From Phytoseiulus persimilis (Eukaryota; Arthropoda; Arachnida; Mesostigmata; Phytoseiidae), in assembly GCA_037576195.1 (NCBI GenBank), contig CM075101.1, positions 28,210,001 through 28,274,000 of the forward strand: a stretch of 64,000 nucleotides of DNA. The letters run 5' to 3'. Under the pieces are notes generated by a model, which saw only the letters and a list, made by a program, of their open reading frames with translations, searched no databases and was not told the origin of the DNA. The position numbers were made by a program, and so were the translations under genes. This document shows positions 48,477-61,900 of the stretch, in pieces (the stretch's first letter is position 1; each line of letters begins with the position of its first letter).

Positions 48477-48635
48477 ATGCTCGTTGAACGACTCCTGTTG
48501 TCTTGGGCGACGTCCGTTGCCCCTCTTGTGGCAACGATGGCGGAGCGAAGTCACTCAAATGAACGCTTTAGAGCGTATCCGATCGTCAGAACAAAACAGA
48601 TAAAAAATTCTGGACACGAAGCTCCGCTACTTTGA
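48477..48635 (+). CDS. candidate small secreted peptide (52 aa)
   Basis: The ATG at 48477 is the first after a TATA box at 48387 and its presumed start site, and it lies 4 bases after an acceptor-like CTCATTTCAG. The frame runs to TGA at 48633-48635. Residues 1-20 (MLVERLLLSWATSVAPLVAT) look like a signal peptide; the remainder is short, basic and without cysteines. Such genes are easily missed by annotation length cut-offs. It could encode a neuropeptide-like or gland peptide, but no conserved motif or amidation signal is visible and no AATAAA follows closely. Chance cannot be excluded for so short a frame; the combination with the promoter raises it above noise. Confidence 0.32.
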   Translation: MLVERLLLSWATSVAPLVATMAERSHSNERFRAYPIVRTKQIKNSGHEAPLL

Positions 48636-50306
48636 AAGAACAATCCGCTATTAACTGTAGATATTCAAACAGTGAAGATGATGTGTCCTTCGGCCTCGGA
48701 TCCGAAGAGAATATCGGCCCATCGTTCAGCATTCCTTTCAGTTCTTCCGTCCTCATCGTTTTCCTCCTAATTTTCTGGAGAGTCCTGCACGAGGAATGTT
48801 TTTTCTCCTCTTACCCATTCAAATAACGCATGAAGATAAGTTGTATCATTCACATGGGAGAGCGCCGCAGCACCGACGCGGGTGGATCCAATGCTGGGTG
48901 AGGCTACTCGACTCCTCCACTAATTCCGCCTTCGCTACCATACTGCCTCGATGGCTTGGTGGTAGAAAATGAGCGCTTAGCTCGACCACTCGGACTAAGA
49001 GCGACGCCGGTCGGAAACGAAGACTTCAAATGATTTTTATGACCCTTATGACAGAGGCTGGAGAGGCCTGAGGCGGAGAGGCAAAAACGAGCGTTCATCT
49101 TTTTACGACGGAAATGAAGAAAAACTTCACGTCGACGCTCTCGACCAGCGTTGTTGCTGTTGTTATTACGATTTTATTGAAATAAGCTGCCGCTAATGCT
49201 GCCGATTCTGCTGGTAGCCTCGACGCCGAACATGACCGAAGCGTCAACGCCCGAACGACGCCTTGAGTCTGGAGCCAGCAAGCTTGTTCTTCCGTGCGAT
49301 CATTGTTCTCCTCGGTGGTCCAAGACAGAGGTCGGAGCCGGTACTCATTCGGATTCGGCTCTATTTTTCGTCAAATTCCCACCTCCTCCTAGACTTTGCG
49401 TCCTAGTCTTTACGGACGATTCGTTTCCCGCGACACCGATTCCATGCTCGTAGCGGCTGCACTCTGGCTCGATTGAAAGTGGAAATCGCTGTAGATATAT
49501 TCCTCATAGACCTTGGCAGGGCCAAGTTCCGTCTAATCTCCCGAATAATTTCGATTTGCGGAACTACACCAAATTTTTCGATGGCATCGATGCATCTTCC
49601 TCGGCGCGATCAACTTTTTTAGACCTTTTCGTTTCTAAGGTGCGATTCCATTACCCGTATCTCATTTCGTTTTTACTCCAAGAGTGTTGATCTTCGTCTG
49701 GTCAGCAGTTCTATAGGTTTTTATGAGAACATTAGATGAGGTCAGATCCCGGAGCATCCGAAAGATGATTTCATTTTCATAAATCTGGCGAAAAACTACC
49801 AGCGCCGACAATGGCTGAACTAAAAACAGGATCAGCGCTCGGACTTCGAGCTAGCACCATCTCGACGCTGAGTTCACCAAGCGAGGCGACGAGAACTCGA
49901 TTGAACCTGCAGAGAGAGAGAGAGCGAACCATGAGCATCTCAGCCCTGGCGCGATGCCGTGCAATCGAAAATTCGCTCCAGGCGCGAAAGTGCTGAAAGC
50001 GGTTCGAGCTTCTCCTACTCCAAGTCCCTCCCTCTTTTCCTCCCCGACCGCTGAGAGCCGATTCGCATGACGCCTGGCTCTTCTTGGCGAGTGCTTAGTT
50101 CTCATAGCGTGGTCGCATGAGCTGACCACGGCAGCCGTGTCTGTATACGGTGTTTAGAGAAGACCTCATTCTTTTCAGAATGATCCACTAAACAGTCCGC
50201 TTTCGGTCGGAAACTTCCGTTAGTTCTCATCTCCAGTCAAACGATGCCCTTCACACGTGTTATTTTCCCTTCTTTCTTCGCTGCTCCTCCTTGGCTCTGC
50301 CCGCCG

Positions 50307-50331
50307 ATCTAACGGCAGCGTGCCGTTAGAT
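50307..50331. repeat. 11-bp perfect hairpin
   Basis: ATCTAACGGCA-GCG-TGCCGTTAGAT, fully complementary with a 3-base loop. Confidence 0.9.
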
Positions 50332-51024
50332 TCCACACATTAATATCTCAAACTGAGAAAAAAGGGCACAAAAGCTTTTCAGTGAAACTGAGCAGCTCAA
50401 CTTTCTCGTTTGAATGGTAACATCATTCCTGCGAGCGCAGCTCAATTAATCACTTTGTGCCAAATCTTCAATGTCGCCTGACATTTCCCGAATGTTTGCT
50501 CTCAACAGATGGATGCCAATCTGCGAAAACCAACTTTTGCGGGGATTCCACAAGAATCGGTTCCAGCGACTCTTTCGCTGAAGTCTCGAGACCCAGCGCT
50601 GGCTCATTATCTGGGACGCTTGATTGCTATTCGAACTCGATCAACTCTTTCTCGCTCGGGCCATGGCTCCGGGTGAGAGATGCGAGTGTCCGGTTTCAGC
50701 CGAAGCACCTAACAGAATAGAAAAGTGGTGTTTTCTGCCTGAGCGACTCGCGCGGTGACGTGTGTTCACGAATCCAGGTGAAGACACACAGGCGCCAGAA
50801 TGCCTGACACGAAATTAAGCAGGCGACGAATTCAAGCTTGGGGTCAAGTCCTGCGAACATGAGACTCCCTTCGACGCTGGTCTGCTAATGTCAACGGGCT
50901 GCTCGACACCAACAAGAAGACCTAATCGTGTTTTCCCATTTTAGGTTTGGCTGAACCGTTCCGATCCAATCGGAAAAATTACTGCAAATCGGACGTGGAA
51001 GGAACTTCCGATGTGAGAGAGTAC

Positions 51025-51058
51025 GCTCAACGCGGGCACAAAGTGACCCGCGTTGAGC
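51025..51058. repeat. 12-bp perfect inverted repeat, 10-base loop
   Basis: GCTCAACGCGGG (51025-51036) and CCCGCGTTGAGC (51047-51058). Confidence 0.9.
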
Positions 51059-52328
51059 TCCGGGGCTAGCGTAGCGGGCTTCCGGGAAAAAAGACGGGTG
51101 GCGAACCATCATCCCAGCTTGACGGGGAACTTATCAAATCAAACATTAGTCTTTGCTGAAGCGTTCGGAAACCCCCTCGATGGATCCTTCGAGGCATCCT
51201 CAGCCATCGTTCAAGGTGGAAACGATGTGGAAAATATTTTTTTGTATTTGCACCCTGTAGTCCGCCGGGTGCAGCGGCCGTGTTTTCGAACGTTGCAGTT
51301 TGTTCTTTGCCTATGAGTTCTTTGAACTTGCAGTTTATTTAGCCGGGTGGCTGCCTCGCTGACTAGCGAGCCGACGGTTTTCTTCGAGCGGAGTCTTCTG
51401 TTCCGACAGAAGCATCTGACACTCCACGATTCCTGGCCACAGAGCCGTAACCGACGGCGCTCCATGTGACATATTGTTCAGTTCTGTTGTCCGTGTTACA
51501 TAAGAGTCGACGTGGAAAATAGGGGAGGAAAATAACACTCGCCGAACAGAAATCATTCGAGAGAGAGAGAGATCATCATCATCGCTCGCAACCAACACCT
51601 TCTGACAACCGACACAATGAGCGTACGAAATTCGGGAGCGCGATTCCATCATATTCGCGAATAACGAATGACAGAGAAAACCGCCGTCGAATACAGCTGT
51701 GTGACCACTGCGTGGTATTACTCTCCGACAGCAGCTCGGCTTCTCGGTGTTAACGCAAACATGGAGAAATAATTAGAATCTTCCAAGTCAAACTCCTCGA
51801 TCGCCGTTCGATTTGATGTCGTACTGCAGGACCGAGCCTTCTGAGTGCTTCACGGAAGACGGTTGGTTGAATTTGAACAGTGAACATGTCTCATGTATTC
51901 AAAACTCGTCTCGAGCTTCCAGCGTCGGAAGGCAGAGCTGTAGAGAAAGAATGATGGAGCGACCGCGCCTCGCACCGAAAATTTCGAACGATTAACTCGA
52001 GCTCTTGTTCACCGTCGCCCTCAGTAGAAGAGTCGCACCCTCTGCGGTGGCACAATTAAATCTGTTTCCAAACGTTTCAGCGATTCCAGAAGTGTTCCTT
52101 CACAGCATCACTTCCGCCCGATTCGGATGGGTGCGAAGAAGGCGCTGTTCGTTGGGACACTAGAAGGAAAAACGACCGTCCCCGAAAGCCTCGGATACGA
52201 AGGTTACGAAAATTAATTCCTGCTCCATAGCAGCTAAGTGAGAAAAAACTCTTTGCGGAACCTCTCATTGACCTGCGTTGACAGCCCAATAGTGAGACAA
52301 AAAAAGAAAGGAAAAAACGAGTCGGTAT

Positions 52329-52334
52329 TTTATT
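52329..52334 (-). terminator. poly(A) signal AATAAA of the EGF-like gene candidate
   Basis: Minus-strand AATAAA 33 bases beyond the terminal-exon stop. Confidence 0.45.
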
Positions 52335-52366
52335 ATTATAGCTCCTAATAGCTCCGCTTCGGCTCA

Positions 52367-53171
52367 TTATCGACGATCTGATTCGGCATCTTCACGATCC
52401 GAAAAATCCGCCATGACCAGGGCAGTGGCCTTTAGAGAGGGAGGGGGTGAGTTTTGAAGGTCGTCGCTCGTTCCCCGCCGGACGTTCCGCTCGCCTCTAA
52501 GGCAGACGAGAGGAAGGAATCTGGACTCCACTTCTGGAGAACAGCTCGCGAATGATTCGACTTCACCCACTTCGGTCGGCGAGAAGTTATACGGAGCAAA
52601 CACAAAGGCTCGCTGCTCAGAATGGCGGAGACACAGCTTTGAATCACCGGCGGTAATTATCTCCCGGCGTCTCTTCTGTCATTGTGCAGTTCCTATGAGC
52701 TAATTATGATCTCTCGTCTGGAGAATACGAGAAAAAGAGGCATCAAAACCAGCAGCCACGAGGGAAGGAACACGCCGTCGGAACTTTTCGCGTACAACAT
52801 GTCGTCTTCTTCCGAGATGACTCGTTTGTCAAGGAACTGTCACCCCGTTCATTCGCTGCAGACAGTCGAAGGGACAGCCGAAGGGTCCACCTGACGCTTC
52901 ACTCACGGACGAGATATTGACATTTGAAAAGCTACGGCTGGCCCTTTGCCCTTGGTCACAGAACGGATGCTGTTATTCTTAAGCTGGCGCTTGCTTCGCG
53001 CGAGAGAACCATAATAAAACTCTCATAAAAAGGCGACTAAGGAACATCTTGCGAGCAGCTCATATTACGCACTTACAAGCCCAGGCGCACAAACGCACAT
53101 ACGGAAATCGTCTTTCTTCACCACCTCCGAACGAACACAAGTACGGGTGCCAGCGGTGACGATGTTTGCCT
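52367..53171 (-). CDS. EGF-like exon plus terminal exon of a minus-strand gene (partial)
   Basis: Exon 53171-53077 sits between a strong acceptor (TTTTGACCACATCTGCAG) and donor CTT|GTAAGTGCG. In one of its two open frames it encodes GTRTCV, a charged spacer, then FRMCVCAPGL, resembling the second half of an EGF-like domain (C-x-C-x-P-G). It ends in phase 0. A segment from 52663 (acceptor CACAATGACAG) is open for 98 codons in phase 0 to a TAA at 52367-52369 and is followed 33 bases later by AATAAA. The next cysteine comes somewhat late for an EGF fold, so another exon may intervene. Extracellular or secreted location is implied; the specific family and the upstream exons are unknown. Confidence 0.35.
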
Positions 53172-55541
53172 CTGCAGATGTGGTCAAAAGGCAACGATCT
53201 CGTTATTGATCAGAGAAATGTGTCGTCCACTCCGATCTCGCGGCTCTCTGTATGCTTCTGTCGTCACGCTGTCGACGGTGGTATTGTTGTGGAAAGTGTC
53301 CACCGAAAATCGCTATCGTTAACAGCCGGTGACAGAACCCGCTCCGCGCACAGAATTTCTCCATTCGCCTAACCGCTTCTCAACGAACGAATTCAAGCTC
53401 GCCTCGACGCGATCAATATCTGACGACATATCGATACCGGCGACCGCGTGATTGCTGATCGAAACCCACTCTCTACACCGGTTTCTTATCGCCACCGATG
53501 AAGAAGCCCATGCGGTGGTTGGCAACCAAATCGCGACCGCCGAAACCGCGTGGATGAATCCTGGCCACAAATGAGCCATGACAAAGACAAGCGGATCGAA
53601 CACGGACTTCAAAACATTTCAGTTTGGGTTCTCTTGTTCTTATCGTTGCCGGCCGCTACTGCGGATTTCACCCCTGTTCAACCAACGCGTGGCGCGGCCG
53701 CCGCTGTTTTTTCGAATCATCCCAGTGATTCTGAGCATATCGATGCAGTCGCTTGCAACGCGATTTCCGGACGAGTCTTGCACCTGGCAATCCCCATTTC
53801 CCGAAGCGCCGCAGAAGGGCAGGAATGCGCCGGTATTGGAAAACTTCGGTTCCCATCATCACCGTTCACGTCTTCGTAGTCGCGGGCCCGGTGCTACTGG
53901 GAGAAAACTGGGAGCTCTTCCGAGAAGTTGTTGTCTACTTCATTCCCATCCGGTGGAAAAAATAACGCCAGAAAATCATCAAAGACCGGGAGCCTGTTGA
54001 GGAAAGCCGCTCATGGTGGGTATTCCGTGACGATTGCTAGGTATTGTACACAAGACGTGCGCGAAGAAAATCGTATGCATAAACGTGAGCGCAACCTCGA
54101 AAAACGGTAACAGATTCTTCGTGGTCTTGACATCATTCCGGTGGCGCGGTAAAGCTACCCCTCCTACGGGTATCTTGAACGGCAAGGACGTTCATCGGTT
54201 CAGCCACAATTCGCACACGAGTCTCCCTTTTTCAACGTTTTCTGTTCCACCGCGAAGTCTGTAGGGTGGCTTGTTCGATCTAGTGACCCGATCGGATGCC
54301 GAAAGCCTCCTGATTCGGATTGTTAGCCGAGATACGGCTTTTGAACGCCGTCGATCAAGAACTATCTAGACAGCCGAGTGGTTAGCACGATATTTACCGC
54401 ACGCGCTGATCCAGAATGCTGAAGTGAGAGCAGAGCAAAAGCCGCATCGAATTTGAACAGTTGGAACACCAATGAAAAAGGACATATTTTACTATAATGG
54501 TCGATATTCATTTCTGGCCGAAAGCGACACCTTCGAGAACGAGTGTCATGGTTCCCATTCGTCTCGAGTCCCTCCCGCAGGGAGTAGACGAAGGGAATCC
54601 TCCAGCACCCGAGCGAGCGGCTGCTTGAGGGCCTCGGAACTGAAACATCCTTGCAGCAAAAGTATGAACCGCGACATATATATAAGGATCGCTGACTCTC
54701 ACACGCGGGATGTCGAACCCATTTCGAGGACGTCTCATTCAGTGGAAATTAGAGGTTCAAGGACCTGCGCCTCCCGAGTCGAAATCGATTCAGGCCTCTC
54801 ACTGAAGAGGAGACTGATCCAGCCTTCAGAAGGAAAACTTCCATCTCGATCAGATGTTAGAGCTGTCACGGAGATTTGAGTTCTTCCGGGATTTCTCACG
54901 AGCCATGTTGGAGCTCTGTCTCATGCCCTATCCGTTCGCGAGTTATTGCTCCCGACCGGCCCGAGACGAATACCCCACGCTCGTTTTCAGACGGCGCGAC
55001 ATAAAGGGGCACCGAGAGCTTATCTGCCAGAGCTAAACATTTCTCCCTTAATCCCGACGTTTCCCCTCGACCCGAAACCTCCGAGCAATCCTGCTCGTCT
55101 GATAATCGAGAAGGTCCGCGGAGGAAGTCGCTGAGTCTGATATTCCACGAGCTTCTCCGATCGGGAAGTGGTAATATGGGAGAGAAGCTCTCTCGTATTT
55201 CAATCGCCAGGTTCATCAGATCTTGATCAGGTTACGGGCTCCGGAACAACAAGTGGAACACGCCGTGGCGCTGATTAAACGTGTTGCAGATCCAGAATCG
55301 TGTTCTCTCGAACTCTGGAACCGTGTTCATGATTCGGATGAGGATCGCAGCTCGGAAGATGCTAGAACCGCCTGAGTGGAGCGAGGATTAAAACACGCCT
55401 ACGAAAAGAATTCGACACGGCATGAAACTTACCGAGCTCGCGTCACGAATTCGACGGGTGTTTCCCCAGATTCAGTTCACACAAACCCGCACAATCACAC
55501 TAGGCAGTCGTCAGCTTGGGATTCAGATGCCCGATTCTCAC
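53172..55541. other. unresolved stretch
   Basis: Upstream exons of the EGF-like candidate would lie here but were not identified. A good TATA box (TATATATAAGG) occurs at about 54677 with only a 31-codon ATG frame after it. Confidence 0.35.
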
Positions 55542-55915
55542 CTGGAAGTGGACTGATGTTTCTTCGAGAATTTTTCTCCAGAAATCACAGAACAATATAC
55601 TCGGGACGGAAACGCTAACGGGAGAGTTTGAGCTTCCCATTCCGGAATCACTTGATCTGCACGCAAGCATCGTCGCTGCTGTTGAAGCGGAGTCTCGTTT
55701 CCGAAGAATCTTCTCTCAAGGAAGAGTAAACGTCGGTGAAGATCAAGGGTCGCACGACCTGAGATCGAAAAGTTTGTCCGAGAGTACTTGGCAGCGCCGG
55801 ATAGGTGAAAGCCTTGACAAATGTTCGTGCGATATTCGGCGAAAATAAACAGAGGAAGAGGATGTGCGTGTGAACTGGCGGAAGCGCAAACACAAACAAT
55901 CAAACGTGACAGCAT
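55542..55915 (-). CDS. candidate first exon of a secreted protein
   Basis: ATG 55915 starts a leader (MLSRLIVCVCASASSHA) with a hydrophobic core and small residues before the likely cleavage point. The frame stays open 124 codons and reaches a consensus donor, AG|GTGAGAATC, at 55541, in phase 2. After the leader the translation has scattered cysteines and many Arg; no domain is recognised. Third-position GC is not elevated, and open frames also exist on the opposite strand, so this rests on the leader and the splice site. Confidence 0.3.
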
Positions 55916-58900
55916 CACTGAGGAATTGAGCCCCTCGACAGTGAAACTTCAGAGTCTCGCTGGCCGCGACAAGGGACCGCGACGGAGTCAAGCGAAACTT
56001 CGTGCCCCTGTTAAGCTCCAAACAAGGCAATTTAGCCCCATATACGAATTCGTCTGGAAGTTAACGCATCTCCAAAACGTTCGAGCAGCATGCCATTTTC
56101 TAACGTCGCTGATTAATTCCTACGATGAGTGAGTGTGCTCAGTCAGAGCCTGGGGAAGCGAGTCTCCGAAGAAATGTCGGTGCCACAAGAACAGTGTGCA
56201 ATTCCTTCCCGAGTGCAATCAGGAAAATATCTTCCTATCAAAAATGAGAGAAACATTATCCCCACATTATAATGATCATACATTTATCCCAGATTGTCCT
56301 AATCTGAGGCGTCTTCCCTTCGGTCATCGTTTAGTGAGTCGCACAATAAGTTACATCGAAAAGAAGCAATGCTATTCCGAATGACGACTCAGATAAGAGG
56401 GTGCGTGTCGACAATGATTTTTTCAAACAGAACGGTAGCATTTTTCTCGAAGTACGCAGCAAGTGAGCTTGCTGAGAGAAGCAAAATTTTCGAATAAATA
56501 CGCGCATCACAAAAGCTATGCACAAGAGCAGGCACAGTCATTCTTCCTGAGAACTGTGGGGATCCTCGTGGGTTGCTCGACCGCATTTCTCCCCAGAATC
56601 TGTTTTGATATCAGGCTTTAGGAGCGAGAAGTCAACTGAAGGAAAGAACGAATTTTTCAGGAATCACAGTATACAAAGTGCGGCAAAGCTTTCCTGACTT
56701 GAGGACGAAGTCATCGCTCGCGGCGAGAAACGCGTCGGTGATGTCAGTGGGCAGGTATGGAACATACCACACCCGATTCGAGCCCTTTTTCATTTGGAAT
56801 CAATTCTTTCTTGGTCCGCTCGACCCGAGCGTGCCCATCCCCGGACGTCGTGCGACGAAAGTCTGCTCAAGATAAGCTCAACACCGACAGGGAGGCACAA
56901 GGTATATCGCCCGCCGTCCCTTCTGCTGACTTGCAGCTGTTTTTTCTTGCGGTAGCTACACGAGGCAATGACAACGACGATTCCTCCGAGTGACCGGATG
57001 ATGGTAGTGATGACCGGTAACGATGGTACTGATCGTCACTCCGTAATAGGGGGATGCGAGACATTTATGGACAAGTTTGACAACGACGCGGAGTTACGTC
57101 GCGGGAAGAGCCGACTTGCGGGTTCGCGGCGCTTGAAGTGGCGCACGCATACAGGTAGTGCTCAGAACCTCTGCCCCTGCATCATGGATGCGCGAAGATA
57201 TCGTGAACGCCCGGGTCGTGTGGAATCTGAGAGGGTATCGAAAGCTAACGAGGGGAAAATTTCCCCTTGATGACCGCGCCCCCTGACGTTAACAGTTGCG
57301 GTGTCCCCCTCGGAGCCAACAGAGTACGACCGAAACCATTTCATCCCCGTGAAAAAGAACAGTCCGATGTAATGAGCCTCCTGGGTACCGTTTCCAGTGC
57401 TCTCATGGACACAAGTCACCCGCCGAGGAAGCGCGAGACACATTCAGGAGACGGGTCGTTTCGGAATCGAAAACCCACTGACTGACAGGTTGAACGACGT
57501 GCTGACTAGTCGACTGACGACCATCGGCACTGATGATTCGATCAAGTTCCTCACATCATCTGGGAATGCGCATCGGAGCAAGCCCGGAAGATGTCAGCAA
57601 ACAGCTTTCGGAGACAGACAAACGTGAATCAATCCGAATGAGGGCTGAATCTGGGAGATCCCACACCGTTGAACTACTCAAACCGGGTGAAAAAATCTTC
57701 GCGAGCCGGAAAGAACGGAACCGAGCGAAATAACTCCAATGTTTCCGATGCTCGACTTCTGATGCCATGGGGGAGTTTTTTCTTCTTCTGGAAACCGGGA
57801 AAGGAGTTCGCGAAAATGATAAAAATAGAAGAATGCGCGATCCGAGTAGAGTTTTTCCTTGAATCGAGCTTGACTTCAAATCTCACGAGACCGAGCGAGT
57901 TCGGCCCCTGAGCCTGGTATTGGATTTCAAGAAAACAGTTTCTTGAGCTCCTCAATAAAGCTCAATGACGAAAGCAAGGGCCTTAATGGACGACGTTATG
58001 CTCTTTTGCCCATTTCCAACGCCGTCCGAACACGAGCTACTTCCGTCGTCGTCGAGGCGCATCCTGGATGCACTTCATCCATAATAGAGAGTTATGTGGC
58101 GCCGTAGTTAGCTCGGAGATAGGAAATCGGGATCAATCAAAATGAACTTGCCGACACGGGTGAAATTAAAATCAGGGGGCCCCATAACAGTGTTCTTCAC
58201 GCCACCGGAGCGGATAAGGAGCCCGGCACACAGCTAACAAGCCAAGCACACGCTACAAGCCGGATAAGCGAAGCGTCGTTGTCGCCAATAGTAGTGTTCG
58301 CCGTCGAATTTGTCCCCAACTGTCTCACCGAGCCGGTGTGATTGGCCGTCTCCACCCGCGGCGCGGGGCCGAGACTCCAACCGGTGAAAACTGAAACTTC
58401 GAACATCGGCAACCGTTACTGTGAAGGCCTAGAGCCTGGTAGAGAACCCGGGTCCTATTGTATTTAACGGACAGGTGCCGTCTTATTCAGCGTTCTCGAA
58501 AACCTGAAAATGGAGCGCTGCCTTGTGGTGGGACATGGGGCCCGTCTCATCACTATGCGCTGCCACGCTGGGCGTAAACGTTATGATTGATCATTTAAGT
58601 GAGACTGCGTGTGACTGTGTGCACAGTGCGAAAGTGAATTGTTCGGACGAGTCTGAATAGGTGGAAGAAGAATGTCCCCCCACACTGCTTCCACAGCGCG
58701 TCCACTTCGGTTCCCAGCTTGAAGATGACACGAGAGAAAGTTCCTTGTACTCGTTCCTGAACGGTCGGGAACTTCCGGGGCGTACATAAGATTCGTTCTC
58801 GCCGCGCAATCCGGTCAAGTTGCCAAACGAAAAATCTCGCAGCCGGCTCGTAGTCAGGTGGCTCATACCAGACGGTGTATGATACATGTTTGACAGTGGA

Positions 58901-61900
58901 AGTGATCTGTGCGAATTGCAGCAGCGGCTGCTGGGAAGAATAAACCGGGGAAAAGCCAAACCGTTGACAAAAAGATCAAGTTTTTACGAGGACCCCACTG
59001 CCACGGAATTGCATCATTCTGACCGAAGTCCGTCAATATTATTGTGCGCGGGCGAACCTGATTGCCCTCAGGAAGACGACCCCATCTGTGCCATCGCAGT
59101 CCGAGTCTGGATCTTGCATTAGCATCAGTGAAAAGTCGATTCCAGCGAGAAATCATCGGTGAATGCGTTCAGCGCGGACGGCGCTGGGAGAAATTCCGAG
59201 CTCCGAGAGGCTTTTGTCCGCTTTGGAGACAAATCGTTCGTCGACGACGGAGAAAAGAAGAAGATCACCAAGACGAAGAGAAGAAGATTGTGACTTCCTT
59301 CCCCGTAACACGGCGGAACATGCCACCCTGTTAGGGCGTCGGGCTGGAAGAAGTTATTTGTTGGCACAATACCCGAGCGCCGCCGCAGCTGTGTGAGGTC
59401 AATCATTTCTCTCGGAGACATTGGTTCAAGACTGACTGCATTGTCTGAACCCACTCTGCATACTGACACTATTTGAGCAGTCACTCTATGGAAGGCGTCA
59501 TCCGCTCGTCCACCCCGGATCAAGCCTCAGTCTCTGAATTGAAGAGCTCTGTCGAGGGGCTCAAGATGCGCATCCGTGCCGTGAATCGATCCTCCGCACG
59601 ATTCCTTCATGTTCTCTCTTTAATCTGATGCAGAGTTTATCGGCAAAAGTCCGCTCCACCCCCACAGGCCTTAGGCAATGCTAACTATCAGAGCTACCAC
59701 GAAAGGAAGTCCGAGAATTCCATGGGCCTCATGGATATAAATAGAAACTTCTCTGTGTACTTCGCTAACCATTACGAGCTGTGCGCCCGAGGGCCCGCAG
59801 AATGTGCCGTCGATTACCGTTGGCCACGTAAACAGTCTATTTGGGGGCCGTACACAGGTTGACTCATTACACCATCGAACAGCGAACCTCATGTGAGCTT
59901 GTCTCGAGCGGGGTTGAGAAAATCGTAGGAAAACCAATTTGTCGCCAGCGCTCTATGACTGGCCGAGCATCCTTCACGTCCCGTGAAGCGCTCTCCGGTT
60001 CCGATCGGACTCACGAACGTGTGCTGATGAGCTCAGCTATCTGAGAAACATCATCAAAGATCACAAGATTGTCAGCAGAAGAGCGGAACAAGGCTTGAGC
60101 ACAAGCAGTGAGGAGTGCGTGGTGAATGCGGCGAGACTGGCTGCATATACGTAGAAAATTAGTACCGATGAGCTCCAATGGCGTACCGCAGAAGGGACTA
60201 CTCACTCGCCATTATCCGGGTTCAGCCGGAGTCTCTCTCGCTATGCTTCGCAAAATACTTGTACAGTTATTTCCTCGGAAGGGAAACATGCCACTTAGAT
60301 CACTCGTCATCCAACGGGTCTCCGGCGGATGACATTACGCAGCTGCTTCATCGTTGTCGTCAACGCTGCTTTCACCGTTGGCGTCGAGCCGAGTGGATTG
60401 ACCGCTGTGTACAGCTCTGCGAAGCTGATGAAGATGATGTCGACAACAATAATGACAGGACTAGGATTATTGATAATCGTAGTACATAAAGCGACAAGTT
60501 TCGCACTAATCGGAATGCGACGCCAGACCGAGAGAATACACGGAATCCGTTTGTGAAAACAGAGCTCCTCAGTCCGCTATTTCGACGTCGTTTCTGACCC
60601 GCGATCTTGACGCTGGTGTTTATGCTTCTTTTTTGTTGTTTTCAACCATGCATCTGGGGTCCCGGTATACTCCACAGCTTCGCCACGGTATGGAGTGGCA
60701 TTGTGACTCGCTAAGTGAAAGAAAAAGTCGACTCCACCGGATTCCGTTCTCGAGAAAAGTTCAGAAGAGTGAAGATCCGCGAACACCTTCGAGGAATATG
60801 CAAATATGCATATGAGAGGCGCTTCCTCAGATGGAAGGTTGCTGACTTCAACAAAAAATAGACTGTGCCACCAAAAGAACGGGTGGTGAACGATTCTTGG
60901 GAAGAAGCACCTGAGTCAAACAGCCGTGTTTAGGAAACCATGTATTCTCCGTAGCGGAGGTACAACGGAGAAGCGAAAGCGAAAAAGGAGGAATCCCAGT
61001 CGGAACTTCTCGCACAATGAAGGCACAGATTTCTAGCTGGAAAGATTGCTCCGGCTCATGCGTCTCGATCCGTTTTGTCTGTCACCGCTTCGTCTTTTGA
61101 CCGAAATTCACTTCATTTTTCGACATCCGATCGATGTCCAGTAGGAAGTCGCTGTGTTCCTTTGATACTTCGAACTTGGCTCAATTTGATCGTTCTGTAA
61201 ATACAATTGGTCCGTCTGAAGTGTATGCAGAGACGTCGCTGACAGCAAATCTATCAACATCTTCCTCGAGCTCTGAATCGACGACGATCGGCCGACGTAT
61301 ACGACGAAGGCGCGATGACTCGGGTCCGATGTTTGGTGAAATCTGAGATGAAGCGTGAGTGTTGATGACTCGGAGGTGCATGAATTTTAGACCCGACAAG
61401 ACTACCTACCGCGATGATGGGGCACGCGATTCTATCATCGGAAATTCCCCGATTTTCCCCAAAGGATTCGATTACTGGCCAATCCCCAGGCGGAGCCGGT
61501 CTTTTCTCCTATGCGTCCCGTCAATGAGAAAACCGCTGTTCGCGAGATATCAATATGATGAGCACACAAGGCACTTCCTATAGAAGATCGTCGTCGGAGC
61601 GCTTCGATTCCGAGTCATCAGAATAATGTTATGAGGTTTGCGGCCGACGGGAGATCTATCGGATGAGCTTGAGTGGCGACAAACTAGAAGCCGAAGAAAT
61701 AAGATATTGAGGAAAAGGCCCCTGGCGATCCCGATGCCGGAATTGTTGGAAAACCCATCAGAATGGGTGTTCAGATTGATTTTTCGGTAGAACTCCAAGG
61801 TTTCTTGCATCAGGTCGTATCTCAAATGACAGTTGGAAAGCCCAAGCGCGCGACTGCACGTTCAATTTGTATATTGACAGTTTTGCTGCTTCGTTCAATA

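Larger units (their letters stand above)
48636..52328. other. non-coding stretch with two strong hairpins
   Basis: No supported gene. A minus-strand AATAAA lies at 49169-49174 with an open minus frame running through it. GA microsatellites at about 49910-49925 and 51560. Confidence 0.4.

Noticed and set aside
54365-54460. tRNA-Ser-like phrase GCCGAGTGGTTAGC
   Set aside because: The downstream sequence lacks a proper B box and acceptor-stem pairing.
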